Shown piece by piece: positions 62,721 to 64,000 of a DNA stretch of 64,000 nucleotides (position 1 is the stretch's first letter; every line of letters begins with the position of its first letter). The stretch is taken from contig NZ_AP024655.1 in the NCBI RefSeq assembly GCF_019977355.1, positions 4,650,001 through 4,714,000 on the forward strand, given 5' to 3'. A program made the translations under genes and the position numbers. Under the pieces are notes generated by a model. It was not told the origin of the DNA, searched no databases, and saw only the letters and a list, made by a program, of their open reading frames with translations. Source of the DNA: Arthrobacter sp. NicSoilB8. Its GTDB lineage: Bacteria > Actinomycetota > Actinomycetes > Actinomycetales > Micrococcaceae.

Positions 62721-64000
62721 GTGAGCTCTGCCATTGAAGACCCCGCCACCGCACCCCAAACCCCGACACCAGGCACGCCGGCGCCCGGGACCGCGGGGGC
62801 GCCGGACCACATCGGTCCCGAGGCAACAGCCGCCGACGCGCGGGCCATCGCCGAGGCTGCCCGCGAGACCAGCTGGAACCAGCCCAGCTTCGCGAAGGGC
62901 CTCTACCTCGGCAATTTCGACCTCGGCCTGATCCACCCGTGGCCCGAGGCCCCCGCGGACGACGTCGAACGCGGCGAGGCCTTCATGGCCCGCCTCACGG
63001 AGTTCTGCCGCACGATGTCTGGACGCAGCATTGAGCGCGAGGACCGGGTCCCGGATGAATACCTCGCCGGGCTCGCCGAACTCGGTGTCTTCGGCATGAA
63101 GATCCCCCGCGAATACGGCGGCCTGGGCCTCACCCTCGTGTACTACGGCCGCGCACTGGCGCTGCTCGGCTCGGTGCATCCGAGCCTCGGCGCACTGCTG
63201 TCCGCGCACCAGTCGATCGGCGTCCCGGAGCCCGTCAAGGTCTTCGGCACGCCCGCCCAGAAGCAGGAATACCTGCCCCGCTGCGCCGCCGGCGCCATCA
63301 CTGCGTTCCTCCTAACCGAGCCCGACGTCGGCAGCGACCCCGCACGGATGGGCAGCACCGCGGTCCTCTCCGACGACGGCGGGTCCTACGTTCTGGACGG
63401 GGTCAAACTGTGGACCACCAACGGGGTCATCGCCGAACTCGTTGTGGTCATGGCCCTCGTGCCGCCGCACACGGACCCGGACGGGACCACCCACAAAGGC
63501 GGCATCAGCGCGTTCGTGGTGGAAATGGACTCCCCGGGCATCACTGTGGAAAACCGCAACACCTTCATGGGACTTCGCGGTCTTGAAAACGGCGTCACCC
63601 GCTTCCACCAGGTCAGGATCCCGGCGGCGAACCGGCTGGGCCGCGAAGGCCAGGGCCTGAAAATCGCCCTCACCACACTCAACACTGGCCGGCTCTCGAT
63701 CCCCGCGGTGTGCGTCGCCTCGGGTCGGTGGAGCCTGAAAATCGCCCGGGAATGGTCCAACGCCCGGACCCAGTGGGGACGGCCGATCGGCCAGCACGAG
63801 GCCGTGGGCAAGAAGATTGCCTTCATCGCGGCCAGCACCTTCGCCCTGGATGCGGTGTTCGAACTCTGCGCGGAAATGGCCGACGCCGGGCAGAAGGACG
63901 TCCGGATCGAGGCGGCCCTGGCGAAGCTGTGGTGCACCGAGATCAGCTGCCTCATCGCGGACGAGCTCGTGCAGATCCGCGGCGGCCGCGGCTTTGAAAC
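62721..64000 (+). CDS. Acyl-CoA dehydrogenase-family protein (3' end cut by the window)
   Basis: The frame begins with GTG 62721 (VSSAIEDPATAPQTPTPG), preceded by GAGGAG, and runs off the window after 426 codons. After a Pro/Thr-rich lead of about 40 residues, the acyl-CoA dehydrogenase domain appears: FGMKIPREYGGLGLT, ITAFLLTEPDVGSDPARMGSTA, VLDGVKLWTTNGV and FMGLRGLENGVTRFHQV, then IRGGRGFET at the edge. It is the long FadE type, probably of 600 residues or more. It oxidises an acyl-CoA with FAD; the substrate is unknown. Confidence 0.92.
   Translation, partial: MSSAIEDPATAPQTPTPGTPAPGTAGAPDHIGPEATAADARAIAEAARETSWNQPSFAKGLYLGNFDLGLIHPWPEAPADDVERGEAFMARLTEFCRTMSGRSIEREDRVPDEYLAGLAELGVFGMKIPREYGGLGLTLVYYGRALALLGSVHPSLGALLSAHQSIGVPEPVKVFGTPAQKQEYLPRCAAGAITAFLLTEPDVGSDPARMGSTAVLSDDGGSYVLDGVKLWTTNGVIAELVVVMALVPPHTDPDGTTHKGGISAFVVEMDSPGITVENRNTFMGLRGLENGVTRFHQVRIPAANRLGREGQGLKIALTTLNTGRLSIPAVCVASGRWSLKIAREWSNARTQWGRPIGQHEAVGKKIAFIAASTFALDAVFELCAEMADAGQKDVRIEAALAKLWCTEISCLIADELVQIRGGRGFE

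Overview
The window is a 64 kb stretch of a high-GC Gram-positive chromosome. The rRNA sequences, the Shine-Dalgarno sites, several probable leaderless starts (TANNNT about 6 nt before ATG/GTG) and the gene families point to an actinobacterium of the Micrococcaceae, of Arthrobacter/Pseudarthrobacter type. That placement is inferred from reading alone; no search was run. Both edges cut a gene: a GH36 alpha-galactosidase on the left and an acyl-CoA dehydrogenase on the right.

Layout. 1-4.4 kb: a tightly overlapping alpha-galactosidase-galT-galK operon that feeds alpha-galactosides into the Leloir pathway. 4.4-16.3 kb: housekeeping and unknown genes, namely a luciferase-like flavin oxidoreductase, a secreted DUF1906/GH25-like protein, a DJ-1/PfpI protein, a HerA-like ATPase, a DUF559 nuclease-like protein, a CopD-CtaG fusion with a thioredoxin-NHL protein, and HU. 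16.7-31.7 kb: two complete rRNA operons on the minus strand, embedded in 6.25 kb direct repeats that flank a P-type cation ATPase. The 3' end of the ATPase lies inside the repeat, and a relic of that 3' end sits beside the other rRNA operon. 31.8-32.6 kb: rpmB-rpmG-rpsN, cysteine-poor (zinc-independent) ribosomal proteins. 33-36 kb: a ferric reductase-like protein, a secreted FMN-binding protein and the flavinyltransferase ApbE, together a flavin-based extracytosolic electron-transfer module. 35.9-40 kb: two SGNH hydrolases around a MarR regulator and a YciI protein, then a deletion scar that joins two 5'-truncated genes (siderophore-interacting protein and FBP-domain protein).

40-54.3 kb is a catabolic island. 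It holds a putrescine-oxidase-like amine oxidase, an APC permease, an aminoaldehyde dehydrogenase, a Cache-domain protein, a GntR regulator, a glutarate-type CaiB/BaiF CoA-transferase, a PucR regulator, GabT, a second aldehyde dehydrogenase, glutaryl-CoA dehydrogenase and 3-hydroxyacyl-CoA dehydrogenase. Together these cover almost every step from putrescine or cadaverine through GABA or 5-aminovalerate to glutarate, crotonyl-CoA and acetoacetyl-CoA. Only a hydratase and a thiolase are missing.

54.3-55.6 kb: an intact IS30-family element with a DD(33)E transposase, inserted into a palindromic repeat. An empty copy of that repeat lies at 39956-40024 and allows the 3 bp target duplication to be read directly. 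55.7-61.6 kb: jetA-jetB-jetC, three of the four genes of a Wadjet/MksBEFG anti-plasmid condensin. The nuclease gene jetD is absent from the place where it normally follows jetC. The right end holds a PepSY-domain protein, a small membrane protein and the partial acyl-CoA dehydrogenase. I saw no tRNA genes, CRISPR arrays or prophage.
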